A stretch of DNA of 64,000 nt from Phymorhynchus buccinoides (GCA_017654935.2 CM065711.1:28565160-28629159), one strand, 5' to 3'. Positions 13,436-26,815 are shown, counted from the first letter of the stretch. The notes: generated from the letters alone by a model not told the origin. Made by a program: numbers and translations.

Positions 13436-14333
13436 CTGGAAATAAACAGAAAAACGATGCCAAAAATGTATGAAACAAGATCATGGGTAATTATATGTCA
13501 GTGTGATATGGGTTTGGGTGTTTCTTTCATAAAATCCGTGAAAGGTAAACAAAAATGCTAAATCATTTTTTATTTTTTAAAGATGCATAAGTAGATCATG
13601 TTGAACATTTGTTTTTTTGGTTTGTTTATTCAGTACTTCTCTGCGTGCAGCCATATGGCATAGATGGGCAAGTACATATAACTTTGTCACGTTTACGCTT
13701 CACAGGTATCAACCGCTAGCGTACAGCCGACACATTCGATTTTGGAGGACCTCAAAGGAGAAAAAATGAATTATGGAAGACTTTTGAAAAAAAGACAGGA
13801 GAATGCGCCAATAAGTCAGAAAGATAGTAGATGATAGAAAGCAAAGGAAAGGCAGAGTCAAAGCAGGAGGGGCCAGATTAGAGGAAGTTGTAAGACAGAA
13901 TTCCAGAAGGTGGGGGGATATTTTTTAGAAAGACCCCCCGGTATCCCCAGGGGGAGAGACTCGTTGGAGGGGGCAGGGATCATTCCCGTCCCGGTAGGAG
14001 GCACGAAGTGCATCCTCCACTGCCCCGATTTATTCAGATTTATTCTTAGCTGGAAATGTGGTCGCATTTTTAAATTTCAACACACCTGCGTTCCTGTTTT
14101 TTTTTTTAAATGAATGAAATTCACATCAGTCTACAATTCAATTCATTACAAGTCTAACTCTAAGCTCCAATGATATATAGCGTTACCTAATTTAATTCTG
14201 CATAATATAGAAAAAAAGAAAGGGTTCTTCGAACAAACTCTCTCCACACAAAATGCAGTTCCCAAACTAAATTCGCTAATTTCACTGAAAAGCGTGTTGG
14301 GCTTATTCAGCGTACAAGGGTTAACAAATCTAC

Positions 14334-14445
14334 CAGTGGAGTGGACAAGCTCCTGTCAGTGAGGCGGATCAGGGCGGTAAACGCAGATATAGGATCAAGG
14401 ACTCTTCCTATGCGTGCATTGCTGACGGTGGGACGCGATCTTCTC
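14334..14445 (-). pseudogene. Copy A counterpart of exon 7
   Basis: Matches 34714-34826 with several indels, including loss of one C right at the acceptor, so the phase into exon 6 is lost. The donor GTAGATT is also degraded from GTAAGATT. Confidence 0.75.
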
Positions 14446-16194
14446 CTGAACACACAGACAAAGAGCGTTTATCATAGCTCCAGGCATGTAAGTGGGGGCA
14501 AGTGGGTTTCGCGGAGGAATATCCAACCGATTCTGCATTCATTTGAAAGACGTTCGACTTCAAACTAACAATGATGAAAGTGTTTGGCGTCAAAGAAGAA
14601 GGAAGTAGAAAAAGAAGCACTTAGATCAAAATTGTAGCGTGAAGCGATTGAATAGTAATTTTAGGCACCGAGCGACCTACAGAGAAGAAGATACCCCGCT
14701 GTTTTTTTGTGTGTGGCAATTTCACTTTCATGGATTTCCGCGATTCACGAGGTCTCCATGCATGTAGTTCATAGATTATTGGATGGACAACTGACTGAAT
14801 CGTAAATTTGCTTTCTCTGCGCATACCTGTTTCACAACATTTCACTAACTATTCAACTGATTGCAAAAAAATTCTGTTGGTTTTTTAGTGTGCGTTGTGA
14901 GCGCGAGTTAAAATTTACTTTTCATGTTTTCAAGAATCGCTGTGTCAGGAGATAGCGCCTACATGGGGAACTCCGCAAATGAAAACAAATTGAAAGGCAG
15001 GGGGTCGCAGGGGACCCAGGGATCTCTAGGGACCGGCACCGGCAAGGTACAGGGGCAGCGCCAGCGGACGATTCAGGGGGCAAGTTAAGAGAGAGATATA
15101 ACGAGACAGGACAGACGTTTCAAAAAATGATAGAGGGAAAGTTGATAAGCCTTGTTAAAGTATTACATTGCATTTGTAAATTCAAGATGGAAACAACCAG
15201 TTCAAAACGCCCCAAATCGATTGTGGTTAAATTTATTTCGTTAAATGAGAATTAAAAAAAATGAAGAGTTCAGTTTCTGATAAAATTAAACATACTGAAT
15301 CAGTGCAAAAAATGAAAGAGGAGCACCCATGCGCTATAGAGGATTATGTATTATCATTATATTAGTAGTACTAATACTTACAATGTTTTGCCGTAGCAAG
15401 ATATTAAGAAATAATATTGCTTTTTACGGGATAAACACCAAACTGCATTCAATTTTTAGATTTTGTTGGTAAATGATCTAATCCGAATATGAACAATTCA
15501 ATGGCGTATACAATCAAAAGTAGACAGAAAATTAAGTCTGTTCTGACAGAATTATTGCTTCACGGCAAAACCCCAAAATACAACTATGCCAACATTCCAT
15601 CTATGTTTTCTTTAGAGCTCTCTAAATTGGTTTTGACGATTAATTGATTCAAATTCCATACGGAAACCGTTTAAGAGTATCAATACTCATGTTGTAATGT
15701 AATAATTTCTGTCTTTGTGTTGCTTTGTGCACATGTGTTCATTTTCTGTGGTAGGGTAAGCAAAATCTACTGCTTTTTTATTAGTATTATTAGGTACTTT
15801 ATAGTCACAGACGTCCGTCCTCTGTGAAATTCGGGTTTGGCTCCCACCTGGAGAGCGCGTCGCAGCAGGAGGCGCGCCACCCAATTTTTTTTATATTTTT
15901 TTTGGGGGCAAAAATGCAATTTTTGTCACTGATGTGAGAATAATTTTCTCTGCGGCTTATAAACTGGAGTGGCTTATATGTGAATAAATACCTCATATTT
16001 TATCAATTTAAGGGAATGCGGCTTATATACAGGTGCGTCTTATAGTCCAGTTTTTACGGTAAACTCAGAAATGATAAAAAATGAGATTTTTGACTTTGCA
16101 AGCTTGTTGTGAAAAACTAGCCTAAAGCAAATTAACGTCCCTTTCGTGGTGCTGGGTCCACATATATCTAATGCATATTCATGAGACAACTCAC
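14446..16194. other. Intron-equivalent sequence, copy A
   Basis: No gene seen. Lacks the roughly 690 bp found in copy B at 35985-36675; the join is near 15600 (CCATCTATG followed by TTCTTTAGAGC). Confidence 0.6.
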
Positions 16195-16426
16195 TTGCTG
16201 TTGGTCTTCAGACAACAGTAAGGGCACATAAAGCCATGCGGGAGGTGGCTCTTCATGTGCGACCTGAGCGTCTGGATGTAGGGGGAGGCGAAGGGGCACA
16301 GCTTGCAGGAAAAAAAAAAAAGGGGGGGGGGGGGAGGGCTCACCTGCCCCGCTATTCCTTGTCCTGCTCCGCGCTGTAGCCATCTTGGCTGAAGAGTTGT
16401 GGGGACTGCTCCCTGGCGTCCAAAAC
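16195..16426 (-). pseudogene. Copy A counterpart of exon 6 with a homopolymer insertion
   Basis: 232 bp against 209 in copy B. The Ser-Tyr-Ser-Cys region is replaced by a run of A then G (about 16310-16335), destroying the first Cys of finger 32. The flanking splice sites (CCCCAG and GTGAGT) are intact. The insertion looks like base-calling error. Confidence 0.8.
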
Positions 16427-16529
16427 CTGGGGAAATGATATTTATATATATTCGTCATTACAGTATTATCAAAATGATTATCATTTTCATTATAATTTCA
16501 TTACTAGCGCAATGCCTAGTACTGGCAAT

Positions 16530-17100
16530 GCACCGTACTGGTAACGGTAACGCCAAGTACTGGTAACTTTGAGTACAGCAAATTTGAAGCGATTTGTTAA
16601 GAAACGGCTGAGTTATAAGGCACCATTTCCCGTTGGCGCTGCTCTGAGAAAGACGCGCTCTCCCGATTCTCTTTCAATTTGCTGCCTGGCCTTGGCCGGC
16701 CATAGCAAGCCTGACAGCTACATTTGAGGCGATTCGGTTAAGAAACGTCGGAGTTTCTTGAAATTTGTTGTTTGTGAAAAGGTGAAGCGGCGTCTAGCGC
16801 GCATTTCTGAACTGATTCGCTTTCGGTTTGGCACACAGTCACTAGGTTCAATGTCCCTGGTCATCTACCTTCCGAATTTGAAGGCAATCGTTCCAGAAAT
16901 GCCTGAGATATGGGCGCCAAAAGGCCATCGGATGCGCGTTTCGTGCATTTGCAAACCGCGCAAATGATACGGCCGCCTCGTTGCCGTTGCCATCGCCCCG
17001 TTAGGGCTCATAGAAAAAGTGACAGCGATTCGGTCGAATAATGGCGGAGTTATAAGGCCCGTTTTGTGTTTCAGACACACACACACACAGACGGACAGTT
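16530..17100. repeat. Interspersed repeat with GCGATTCGGTTAAGAAACG units (copy A)
   Basis: Counterpart of 37552-38100 in copy B; ends in a (CA)n and ACGGACAG tail like the 3' end of a retroelement. Confidence 0.5.
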
Positions 17101-17560
17101 GCCTTTTTACTATATGATTTTGTGCGATGCTTAAAATGGCGTCCCTTTACTCATGGAGGGGGCGGGGTCGTCCAGCTTCCCGTATGTAGGCACGAGGCAA
17201 CCACCCACTGCCCCACAGACGGCACTACAAATTTTGCGACATTCTTCTCACACAATCAATATTTTACCCTACAGTTTGTATTTTTTAATAACAATACAAT
17301 ACAATACAATCAGGGCTCACAATCGTCCCGCAAAACACGTGGTTCGAGGGACTCCTTCACTTACAATATACAGGGTCCTAGAGGAGGGATAGAGGGTACC
17401 AGTGGCATTGTTGAATGCTAAAAATATTTTTTCTAGTGCATTCCCTGGGACCCCTTGCACATTCTTTTAGAGGGTCCTTTAGAATTTTTAGTGCTTCATA
17501 GACCCCCAATGGGGGTCCCTGGGATCTCTCTGAACAATACAACGCAGCATGACATGCACG

Positions 17561-17793
17561 TTCACCCTTTCACCGCCAATGTCGCATTTATGCACCACAA
17601 TGTTTTATACACCCATGTTACTAAAATGGCATCAAATCAGACCCTATTTTCTTAAAATTTTCGGAGGTAAGGAGTAAGCCTAATGTTATACATGACACAC
17701 ATGATATTCTATGAATATTGCAGATACATTTTTGTATCCACCCAGTTAACTATAATGTTATTGTTGAAAAATGGCTGGTGGTGAAACGGTTAA
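17561..17793. mobile_element. TTAA-type MITE, copy A
   Basis: Begins ACCCTTTCACCGCCAATG and ends GGTGGTGAAACGGTTAA. Counterpart of 38553-38773. Confidence 0.7.
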
Positions 17794-18366
17794 TGCTTAC
17801 CATTTCCTCCGAAGTCGGAGTGTGGCTGACACGTGGCTGGGTAATCAAAAACGGTCACTACACAAACGTAATGTTCTCATCCCTTAGCTGGTGCATTTTG
17901 TACCATAGCTGTTTCAAGTGCTTTCACTTGTTGGGATGGATCCCATGGAGTCTTTAAGCCAGGGTACTTCTTCTTCTTCGATCGCTCAGACACATCTTTC
18001 CTGTTAATTAATGAGCGCAGATGTTGTCATGCTGTCCGCTATGCGCCTAACTAAAGAAATACTTAGGCCCAGCAAGTCCGACTTCGCCTGGAGGAAATGT
18101 TTTTGAAAGTGTTTCTTGAAAAAATTTTGCAAGAGAATGGACCTTTTTTGGAATAGAAAGATAGTAGATGACAGTAAGCAAAGGGAAAAGGCTGAGTCAA
18201 AGAGAGTGACAGATTAATGGTTCGTTACAAGCACAGAACTTCCAGAAGGGTTGGGGTTAACTGTTTTAGGTTTACAAAAGAACACCCCCCCCCCCCCCCC
18301 GTATCCCCCTGGGGGAAGCCATGGTACGACAACGAAAGGCAACAACAACAAAATAACAATGCTCAC

Positions 18367-18535
18367 CATTCCGGCGGAGTTGCAGGGTGTAGCCGTTGGT
18401 CCGATCCACCCACGTGAAATTTGCCCCCTGGTGGATTTCGCGGTGGTGGTTGTACACCTTCCCCACACTCTCGTCGACCAAGTCGCATTGCCCGCATTTG
18501 ATTCGCTCCTCTCTGGCCACTGCCGCATCTTCACC
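18367..18535 (-). pseudogene. Copy A counterpart of exon 5, +1 frameshift
   Basis: 169 bp against 168 in copy B. A single extra G in the G run before GTGTAGCC shifts the frame at the N-G-Y-T-C motif. Everything else, including CACAG acceptor and GTGAGC donor, is conserved. Confidence 0.85.
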
Positions 18536-20142
18536 CTGTGTGAAAAAAATAAAAATAAATAATTATCCCAAAAAGTTACAGTGGAAATCTTGCCCTGGCT
18601 AAAACACACACTTACTGCAACCATGATTAAGTCCCTTGGTTTTTAGTCTAGGTAGCTGTGAACCACATACAAACTGACCCCAGAGACCTTCAAAATGGGG
18701 GGGGGGGGGGGAGGTTTGCTCTTGGTAAGACATGTTTTCGTTTTACAATTCGGGAAGCATTTGGAAGGGAGTCAAACCCGGTCAAAACAAGCATTTCCTT
18801 ACCAGCTATAAGAGGGCAAAACACGTGAAACCCGTGAATTTCACACATGACCTGGTGGGTCTTTAAGCTATTGAAATAAGCTAGAACACCAAGGCTACAA
18901 TCAAAATGTTGACATGCTATGCATAGGGGGGCGAGGGATTGTCTTTTAGCCATGACAAGCTCCTAGCATAACATCATCAGTCTCCAAAATCCCCCGAAGT
19001 CGGAGTGTGGCTGCTCTACGTGGCGGGGTAATCAAAAACGGTCACACACGTAATGTTCTCATCCCAAGCTGATGCACCCTTTGTACCATAGTGTTCAAGT
19101 GCTTCGGCTGTTGGGTGCTGATCCCTGGAGTCTTTTAGCCAGGGTACCACCAACGCACAACATCTGAAAATCAAGCTAAGCAAAATCAGTTAAGGTGTAA
19201 TAACCCAAGACATAAAGACCCCCTATTAGAGCCCTAGCCTGACAACCAAGTACATCTAAGAACAGTTTCTGACGCAGTGATGTCCTTGGAACGTGCCCGA
19301 GGTGAGTTCGCGTCACACACACACACTCAACGTGACCTCACACACGCACACGTCCCAGACCTTGCCTACCCGGGAATTTCTTTTTTTAGGTACTCCACGA
19401 AATTAAATTCCGTATTTTGGACAGCAGACCCGGCAAACGGAACATTACAGAACATTAAACCGCCATGCGAAATGACGAAAAAGCTCGACTTTGACCGATC
19501 TTAGAAGACCTTAAGTTCAAAATTTTGCCGTATTAATTCTTCATTTACTGTACTGCAGTACTGGGGCTCAAAATCGTGTACAAAATACGGAAAAAATCAT
19601 ATGGGTAGACAGAGTCTGCACACACTATGACACCCGTGAGAAAGAGGAGCCGCGTATGTGAGTTGGTAGTCCGAGTCCTAATAGAGGGATCCGGATAGCG
19701 TCAAAAGAATCACGTGATTTTTGTTTGGTAACGAAAGTCGGACGCCATTTTAGGCATGAGCGCCGGTTTTGGTTCAGATTACAGAGGTGAAGCGTCAGTG
19801 ATTTTCGACAAATCGTCACAATGGTAATAAACTGTGCAGTAGTTAAATGTTCAGGACTAAAAGCAAACATCAGAATTCAATGCGTTCCACCGCCAAGTAT
19901 CTTAGCAAGACCGAATAATCCGAGAGCCATCACTGACGATCGGCGACAGTAGGTGTGACATTCTCATTTGCATACATGAACCCGGGCGATACCTCTATAG
20001 CTCGTAATCCGTCATGGTTTGCGAGTTTTCCGTGGGTAGTTTGTGCACTTTAACAAGTACTTTGTGGCCGGGAAATCACCTGCGACACACACCTAGAGCA
20101 GGGGGCAGAATAACTAAAACATGATCCGAGTTTCTGCAGGGC

Positions 20143-20680
20143 TATAAGATCTCCCTTCCATATCATGACCTACTTTGCTGAGACATTTGCAATCTTCTTT
20201 GGTAAGAAATTAAAATCACCTTATTTATAATGATAACAGGGAACATTATAAGACCATCCCAAAATATACCTATGGCCTACTTCTCCGAGACATTGGCCTT
20301 CTTTGTACAGTATTAAAATTACCTCCCTTATAAGACCTCCCATTATAAGACTCCCTCCCATATAAGGCCTACTTTTCTCTGACAGATATTTGCACTTCTT
20401 TTTAGAGTATATTAAATTACCTCCCAGTATAAGACCACCTCCCCACATAAAACCTACTTTTCTGAGATATTGTTCCTTTTTTTTAAGTATCCTTGTTACT
20501 TCACTTATAACTAACCTCCCATGTATAAGAGACTCCCTTTTTTTTAAGACACTACTTCCTCTGAATATTGCCTTTCTTTGTAAGTATTTAAATTACCTCC
20601 TTATACAACTCCCTCCCTTTAAGACCTTATTTTGGTTGATTTTTTAGCAAGAAGGTTTTTTAAGGGCGGTTCCACTGTAC
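20143..20680. repeat. TTATAAG-family repeat array, copy A
   Basis: Tandem units of CTTATAAGACCTCCC / CTACTTCTCTGAGATATTG ending near TTCCACTGTA. Counterpart of 41018-41465. Confidence 0.65.
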
Positions 20681-20834
20681 CACCAAAAATCCAATAATTT
20701 CATAATAATTGTTTTGGTCCAAATTTCTTCTCTTTTTTTTCATACAGCCATTTTTTTTTATGCTCTCAAAATATCGGCCATCTCGAAATAAAATGTCAGT
20801 CTCTTTCCAGGACATCTTCCGCATTTTGTAAATT

Positions 20835-21250
20835 AATAACCCTTTCACCGCCAACGTCGCTGATTTATGATATCACAATGATTGTAACACCAATGTCACT
20901 AAAAGGAATGAAATCAGGACGTAATTCATGTTGAGATAGCATGGAGAATTAGCTATGATGTCTAACTTAGAAGCTCTTCAAAAAGTACTATTAAATCCTA
21001 TAGGACATTGGATGAGCTTCTAAGTTAACATAATGCTTTAGTCTCATCCTATATCAACGTGAATACCTGTCCAGGGTCTGTTTTAATCCAAAGACCCTCT
21101 CCTAATTAATTTTGGGACGTAAGGTAAAGCCTTCACTTTAAAAATTGTCACAGAAGGAATTCCCAATATTTCCAGACAGATTTTTTTTCTCTACCCTTTA
21201 AGTTTGTTGGAATTCTTTTGCTGAAAAATGGGCTCGGTTGAAAGGGTTAA
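20835..21250. mobile_element. TTAA-type MITE carrying a nested palindrome, copy A
   Basis: Worn version of 41617-42012. The nested palindrome is at about 20918-21071. Confidence 0.65.
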
Positions 21251-22510
21251 GATTTTGTTTAATTATACAAGCGCGAAATCGCAAGTGTTTGTTTGTGGCA
21301 CGCGGTCTATTTTTATCACTCCTATCATGAGTTACCTCCCCTGGATTTTAAATAATTTTAATCTGTAAACCATAATGTTATCTCTGAACCATTTCGTAAA
21401 TTTTTTTATATCTTTTGGAAAACATTTTAAGACTATGTATCCTACTTATACTCATATAAAGAAGCACCGCATACTCGTCGTGTCTGTTGTAGTGTCTTTA
21501 TTACGTATGTTTATTATTTTGTACGCTTTAAAATACATCATTTTAAAGAGCGGCATCAATTTCGAAGAGTCAGCCTCGATTTGAAGTGCGACAATTTTGT
21601 CAAAATGTTGACAATTTTGGACCGACAGACAGACCGACCGACCAACAAAGTGAGTTATAGGTTTGTGGCTTTGAGCCACAACAAAAATTAAAAAAAAAAT
21701 TTTTCGTATTTTAACCCTAAAAATATCAAATTTAAAAATAATAAATCAGATTTCTTTATTTATTCTTTCTTTAATATGGCATTCTCATATTATATGGCAA
21801 ATAAAAATAAGAATTGGGGGAAAAGCTAAAAAATTTTAGTTCGTATAAATAATGAAAGTCAAATTCCTAACATCACTTTCTGTTTTATGAACCCAACACC
21901 AATGTTGTAATTTCAAATCTTGTGATTTCAACTATATTTAGTGAACATACATGTCCAGAGAAAGAGAGAGAGGAAGCTAAGAACTGTAACCCGCTTATAT
22001 CAGCACAGATCATAAACTGTGAAAGAGTGTGTGTGAGACCTGTGTGAGAGAGGTTGAATCCCTTTAACGATGTTGCAATGCTGCAATGCTTTATACTGAA
22101 AGTTATCTGCCCCTGTCTTGTGCACTGATTAAAAAAAACAAACCTTCCCTTGCCAGTCACCGTTATCCTCGAATGGCTAATATTGCAATCATCAAATCAA
22201 TGCGACAGACTCGTGCTTGCTCTTGGTTGCTTGGTCCACAGGAAAGACTTAAGGGTTAATATTCCCATTCCTGTCATGAAGGTGTAAAAGGATTGCCTAC
22301 CCCAGAGGGTGAGTTGGTCTACATGCCCTTGTTATCGTGCACTGCTATGGGACGTGCCTTGTAGCACACAAGTGTTAAAGCCCTTGTGTGTCAGTAAGTG
22401 AGTGTGTTTATAGGGGGGGAAAACTCTCTGCCCCTATCTCGTGCACTGAGATGCCATGCGCCGATTTGAAAAAAAAATTAAACTGTTTGGTGCTTTTTGC
22501 AAAGTAGTAT

Positions 22511-23000
22511 ATATCGTCACTGTCCGACGCTAACCGTGTATTTACACAATCAGTGATTTTACAGGAGCATCAAAAAACATATTGTCGCCTGCTACAAAGT
22601 CAATCCCCATTTGATATACCCTTGACCCTTCTTCTTTACCGATGAGTAAACATGTGACACAATAAAAGTTGCATTAACACCCAAAATTTTCGTGATAATT
22701 CAGTTACACGGTTAGTCACAAAGTTAGTGCATTGTTCTCACAATGGGAGATACGACAGCTGCCGGCAGTTACACGATTAGCGTGACCAGTTACATGCTTA
22801 TCGCGTCAAAACCAGCAACAACCCCGCCACATACACGATTATTTCCGTGGTATCATGTGACAAATTTGAGCATTTTCATTGGTCGCAGACACAAGATATT
22901 TATAGAAGACCTGCGTGAGGTCACTGGAAGGAGATTCAGTAAAAAATCTATTTTTGTCAAATTTTGTAGATACACGGTTAGCGTCGGACAGCGACGATAT
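22511..23000. mobile_element. 490-bp element with ATATCGTC inverted ends, copy A
   Basis: Same as 43362-43850: starts ATATCGTCACTGTCCGACGC and ends GCGTCGGACAGCGACGATAT. The high-identity part of copy A starts at about this point. Confidence 0.75.
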
Positions 23001-23110
23001 GTGCGTGCCCGGGCCGAGAGGACGTAAAACCCAATATTTCATTCATTCAATGAGTGAATTTATATTTTCTTATACTGTACCCTTTTCGTGATAAGAAAAA
23101 AAAATTTTAC

Positions 23111-23255
23111 CTCTAAAGAGCTGGAGGGTGCGTCAGGGTCCGGGTTACTCTCGCCGTTGTCGGGGTCAGGCAGGAAGTCGGGGGGAAGGGAGAAGAAAAT
23201 GGTCCACAGTTCCCTCCCTTTGTGACCGCAGCGCACATGCTGGATGATGGTATCT
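23111..23255 (-). pseudogene. Copy A counterpart of exon 4, intact
   Basis: 145 bp, same length, frame and splice sites as 43961-44105, with only silent-looking differences. It lies in the high-identity part of copy A. Whether it is a functional allele exon or an orphan duplicate depends on whether copy A is a haplotype. Confidence 0.8.
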
Positions 23256-23753
23256 CTGTCGACAGCGAAAAACACACGCGCGTGAACACCGAGTTAGATG
23301 ATATGTGATGGTGCATGGGAAAAACCTACATAAGTCGCTCAGAATGTTTTTAGCAAAAGCCAAAAATAGTCAACCCCCAAAATATCAATTTTCTATTTAG
23401 AGCATATTTATGTCTATGTTTATGTGTTCTACCAGTATCCACAACATAAAAGACAATTTTGAATGATTTCTCTGTTTATTTGATCGTTTTCTAAATAAAG
23501 TCAATAGAAACAAAAAGATGCCCAATTTCTGCAAATGATCTATTTCGAATGCTAAACTTCAAATAATTATAAAATAAAAACTAGACAAGATAACTGTTTC
23601 GGTTTTCTGTGTATTAATGAGGAATCTTTGCTCCACCATGAAAAATTAAAATCTCAATTTATGCCAAAATTCCATTATGTCTGGTTTTCCCAGGCACTGT
23701 CACATATTTTTGTTTTTTGTTACATGGGTGCTCTTGGGAAATTTCAAAAATCC

Positions 23754-24230
23754 TGCAAGGCAGGGGTCCACAGGTCGCCCTGGCCCCGGCGGAGTGCAGG
23801 GACAGCGCCCCTCCTGGGGGTTCCGGGGGGCAATGCCAGACCTGGTTACCCCCTACACAAGTCTTGAGTAGTCTGGATCGCTTAAATGAATAGTTTGGGC
23901 TCAAAATGTGTAGTTATATTCATTAAATCATCAAACAATGTTCACTGAAAATGAGTAATTAGAGCATTATTTTCAATTTTGAAGAGTAGTAGAGGTCCAA
24001 ATTGAGTAGAATACTACTCGAAAAGAGTAGAGTAAGCAGGTCTGCAATGCCCCCTGGAAGCTGAAGGGAAACAACAGTTTCCAATGTAACTGACAGGCTC
24101 TTGTTGCACTTTCACTTCTGGTTAAACTTTGTGACCTCTATAACCAGCAAAATGCATCTTCTCAAATTCTCATAATCTGGCAATGCCAGCTCCAGGCAAT
24201 AAAAAAAAAAAATTTAAATCTTGAACTTCA
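23754..24230. repeat. Interspersed repeat with AGGCAGGGGTCC / GGGGGTTCCGGGGGGCAATG, copy A
   Basis: Counterpart of 44604-45080 and a relative of 31093-31350. Family not recognised. Confidence 0.5.
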
Positions 24231-24409
24231 GGACATCCTGAAAGCAGGAGCAGCCATGTTGTTCTAAAGCGATTCAACCCTGACCATTAACTCGTTCGCA
24301 TCGCAACGATTTTGAATTATTAAAAAAAACTCACAAATCACTCCATCCATACACACAAACAAAACGTACATAAACAAAACGAGAAATGAAAGAAGTTTAC
24401 GGGTTTTTA

Positions 24410-24556
24410 CTCATGATGATGATGATGATGATAATGATGATGATAACGATGATGATGATAATACTGATGATGATCATGATCATGATGATGATGATCATCA
24501 AGATGATGATGATGATGATAATGATGATGATGATGATGTCGATGATGATGATGAAA
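24410..24556. repeat. (GAT)n microsatellite, copy A
   Basis: Interrupted GAT/ATG triplets next to a degenerate exon-3-like fragment (24590-24640). Counterpart of 45264-45415. Confidence 0.85.
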
Positions 24557-24730
24557 ATAAAATAATGAAACCACAGAACTTCGACAACACCTGCAGGAGC
24601 AGTGAGCACATAGGTAGCGTTTGGGCAGGCCTCTTTTTAAGATGATGAGGATGAAGATGAAGACGTTGATATGGATGAAGATGATAGTACTGATGATGAT
24701 GATGACTTCCATGATCCTTATGAAACTAAA

Positions 24731-24910
24731 TACAATGGAACCTCCCTTATAAGACCTTAAAAAATCATCCAAAATGAGGTCTTATAAGGGAGAGGTCTCA
24801 TAAGGGAGGTAATTTTAATATTTGCAAAGAAGGGCAATGTCTCAGAGAAGTAGGTCTTATGTGGGATGGAGTCTTATAATGGGAGGTCTTATAAGGGAGG
24901 TTCCACTGTA
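24731..24910. mobile_element. TTATAAG-family MITE, copy A
   Basis: Starts TACAATGGAACCTCCCTTAT and ends GGGAGGTTCCACTGTA, inverted ends flanked by TA. Counterpart of 45590-45775. Confidence 0.75.
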
Positions 24911-25212
24911 GTAGTAAAATACTAATCTGTGACTACACCTGAGGGTGTAATAAGCAGTAAGCACATAGGTAGCTTTTGGGAAGGCCTCTTTTGATGATGA
25001 TGATGATGATGACGATGATGATAATCGGTATGTCGATCCAGATGAAAATAAAAGAAGCAAAAATACTAACTTTCTACTACACCTGAGATAACAGTAAGGG
25101 CACAGGTATCGTTTGAGCAGGCGTCGCCTCAGGTGCGACTTCATAACTTCCAGTCAATGCAGTGAACTCGCAATACTCACAAAAACAATATCAATTAGGC
25201 AACAACAACAAA

Positions 25213-25684
25213 AGTTGTGGTTACGGTAACATGGCCAAAGCAAATAGGGTAGGTAGGTAGGCCCTAACTTTTTTTAATTTTTTTTTTAATGTTATTTTAG
25301 AGCCTAAAATTGTAGGCTCTTCACTCCCAGCTCTTTGAGATCGCCGAGTGGTGTTGAAAAGTCTACCTCGGCAAGTGGTAATGTTTTCCTTTCCTACATC
25401 CGGATGAATGTCCCGGAAAGCATCCACAAGCGTGTAACTGTAAGATGCTTTGAAAGCGCTAATCACCCTCGTATTTTCAGAAATATGAGCGCATGGCTCC
25501 ATTGAAATGGCAAATGACGCCATTTTTCAACGACACATGGACGTTCAGCGCGTTACAGTTATGTCCCCTGATGGGCATTCCCCGATTGAACTTGCCTCTC
25601 TCTCTCTTTTTTTGTCGAGGCCCAAAAATAAATCATAGGGTCGGCCGAAAAAATAGGGTAGGTCGGGATACCGTAACCACAACT
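25213..25684. mobile_element. 473-bp element with AGTTGTGGTTACGGTA inverted ends, copy A
   Basis: The two ends are exact complements over 16 bases here (AGTTGTGGTTACGGTA and TACCGTAACCACAACT). Counterpart of 46081-46553. Confidence 0.75.
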
Positions 25685-25734
25685 ATTTTTTTTTTTGGGG
25701 GGGGGGCCTTAGTAACAAACCATGATCATAAATT

Positions 25735-25916
25735 TGACTCACCTGCAGCTACACCTGAGGGAGCAGTACAGGCACAGGTATCGCCTGGGCAGGCATCTTT
25801 TTATGATGATGATGATGATGATGATGATGATAATGATGATGATAAATGTGACTCACCTGCGGCTACACCTGAGGGTGCAGTACGGGCACAGGTATCGCCT
25901 GGGCAGGCATCTTTTT

Positions 25917-25951
<35 letters not shown>

Positions 25952-26000
25952 AATGATGATGATAAATTTGACTCACCTGCGGCTACACCTGAGGGTGCAG
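25735..26000. repeat. Exon-3-derived tandem array with (GAT)n, copy A, cut by gap
   Basis: Three starts of the 114-120 bp unit (25736, 25850, 25970) before the N gap. Each has GACTCACCTGC, ACACCTGAGG and (GAT)n. Confidence 0.85.
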
Positions 26001-26500
26001 NNNNNNNNNNNNNNNNNNNNNNNNNNNNNNNNNNNNNNNNNNNNNNNNNNNNNNNNNNNNNNNNNNNNNNNNNNNNNNNNNNNNNNNNNNNNNNNNNNNN
26101 NNNNNNNNNNNNNNNNNNNNNNNNNNNNNNNNNNNNNNNNNNNNNNNNNNNNNNNNNNNNNNNNNNNNNNNNNNNNNNNNNNNNNNNNNNNNNNNNNNNN
26201 NNNNNNNNNNNNNNNNNNNNNNNNNNNNNNNNNNNNNNNNNNNNNNNNNNNNNNNNNNNNNNNNNNNNNNNNNNNNNNNNNNNNNNNNNNNNNNNNNNNN
26301 NNNNNNNNNNNNNNNNNNNNNNNNNNNNNNNNNNNNNNNNNNNNNNNNNNNNNNNNNNNNNNNNNNNNNNNNNNNNNNNNNNNNNNNNNNNNNNNNNNNN
26401 NNNNNNNNNNNNNNNNNNNNNNNNNNNNNNNNNNNNNNNNNNNNNNNNNNNNNNNNNNNNNNNNNNNNNNNNNNNNNNNNNNNNNNNNNNNNNNNNNNNN
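26001..26500. other. Assembly gap (500 N)
   Basis: Exactly 500 N, interrupting copy A inside a tandem array, a common place for assemblies to break. Confidence 0.99.
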
Positions 26501-26689
26501 CTAGTGATGCGGGTACTGGTTTAAAAACCGGTTCAGTAAAACCAGTTCGAATGGGGGAAAACCGGTTTAAAACCGGTTCAGATTTTTGAACCGGTTCTCA
26601 ACTCTATTCATGATCCATACATATGTGCAAACATTTAACACTTCTTGTATATGTTATGCCCAATCTGAGAAATTGCCTCTTTCAGGAAA

Positions 26690-26770
26690 TAATATAATAA
26701 TAATAATAATAATAGTACGTTTATATAGCGCTTTCCTCAAATGAGCCCAAAGCACTTTACAATCAATTAT
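26690..26770. repeat. (TAA)n followed by TATAGCGCTTT short interspersed repeat
   Basis: A TAA run is followed by GTTTATATAGCGCTTT and a worn complementary AAAGCACTTTACA. I associate this arrangement with abundant short repeats in mollusc genomes; family not assigned. Confidence 0.5.
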
Positions 26771-26813
26771 TCATCAACAAGTAGAAACCAGCAACAACGC
26801 ATATATACAAAGC

Positions 26814-26815
<2 letters not shown>

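Larger units (their letters stand above)
7238..26000. repeat. Copy A: direct duplicate of 27709 to about 46960
   Basis: Colinear and same-orientation match to copy B, beginning with the CCGCGGAAG motif at 7238 and 27710 and ending at the second gap inside the exon-3 repeat array. From 7238 to about 22500 the match is full of single-base indels and substitutions; from about 22502 on it is nearly identical. It contains counterparts of exons 4-8 but none of exons 1-2. Structural differences from B include a palindromic transposon at 11962-12106 and the lack of about 690 bp found in B. An alternative haplotype is likeliest. Confidence 0.9.

Noticed and set aside
22743..23027. 94-residue plus-strand frame
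   Set aside because: Lies wholly inside and across the end of the 490-bp inverted-end element, and the copy B frame is not maintained.
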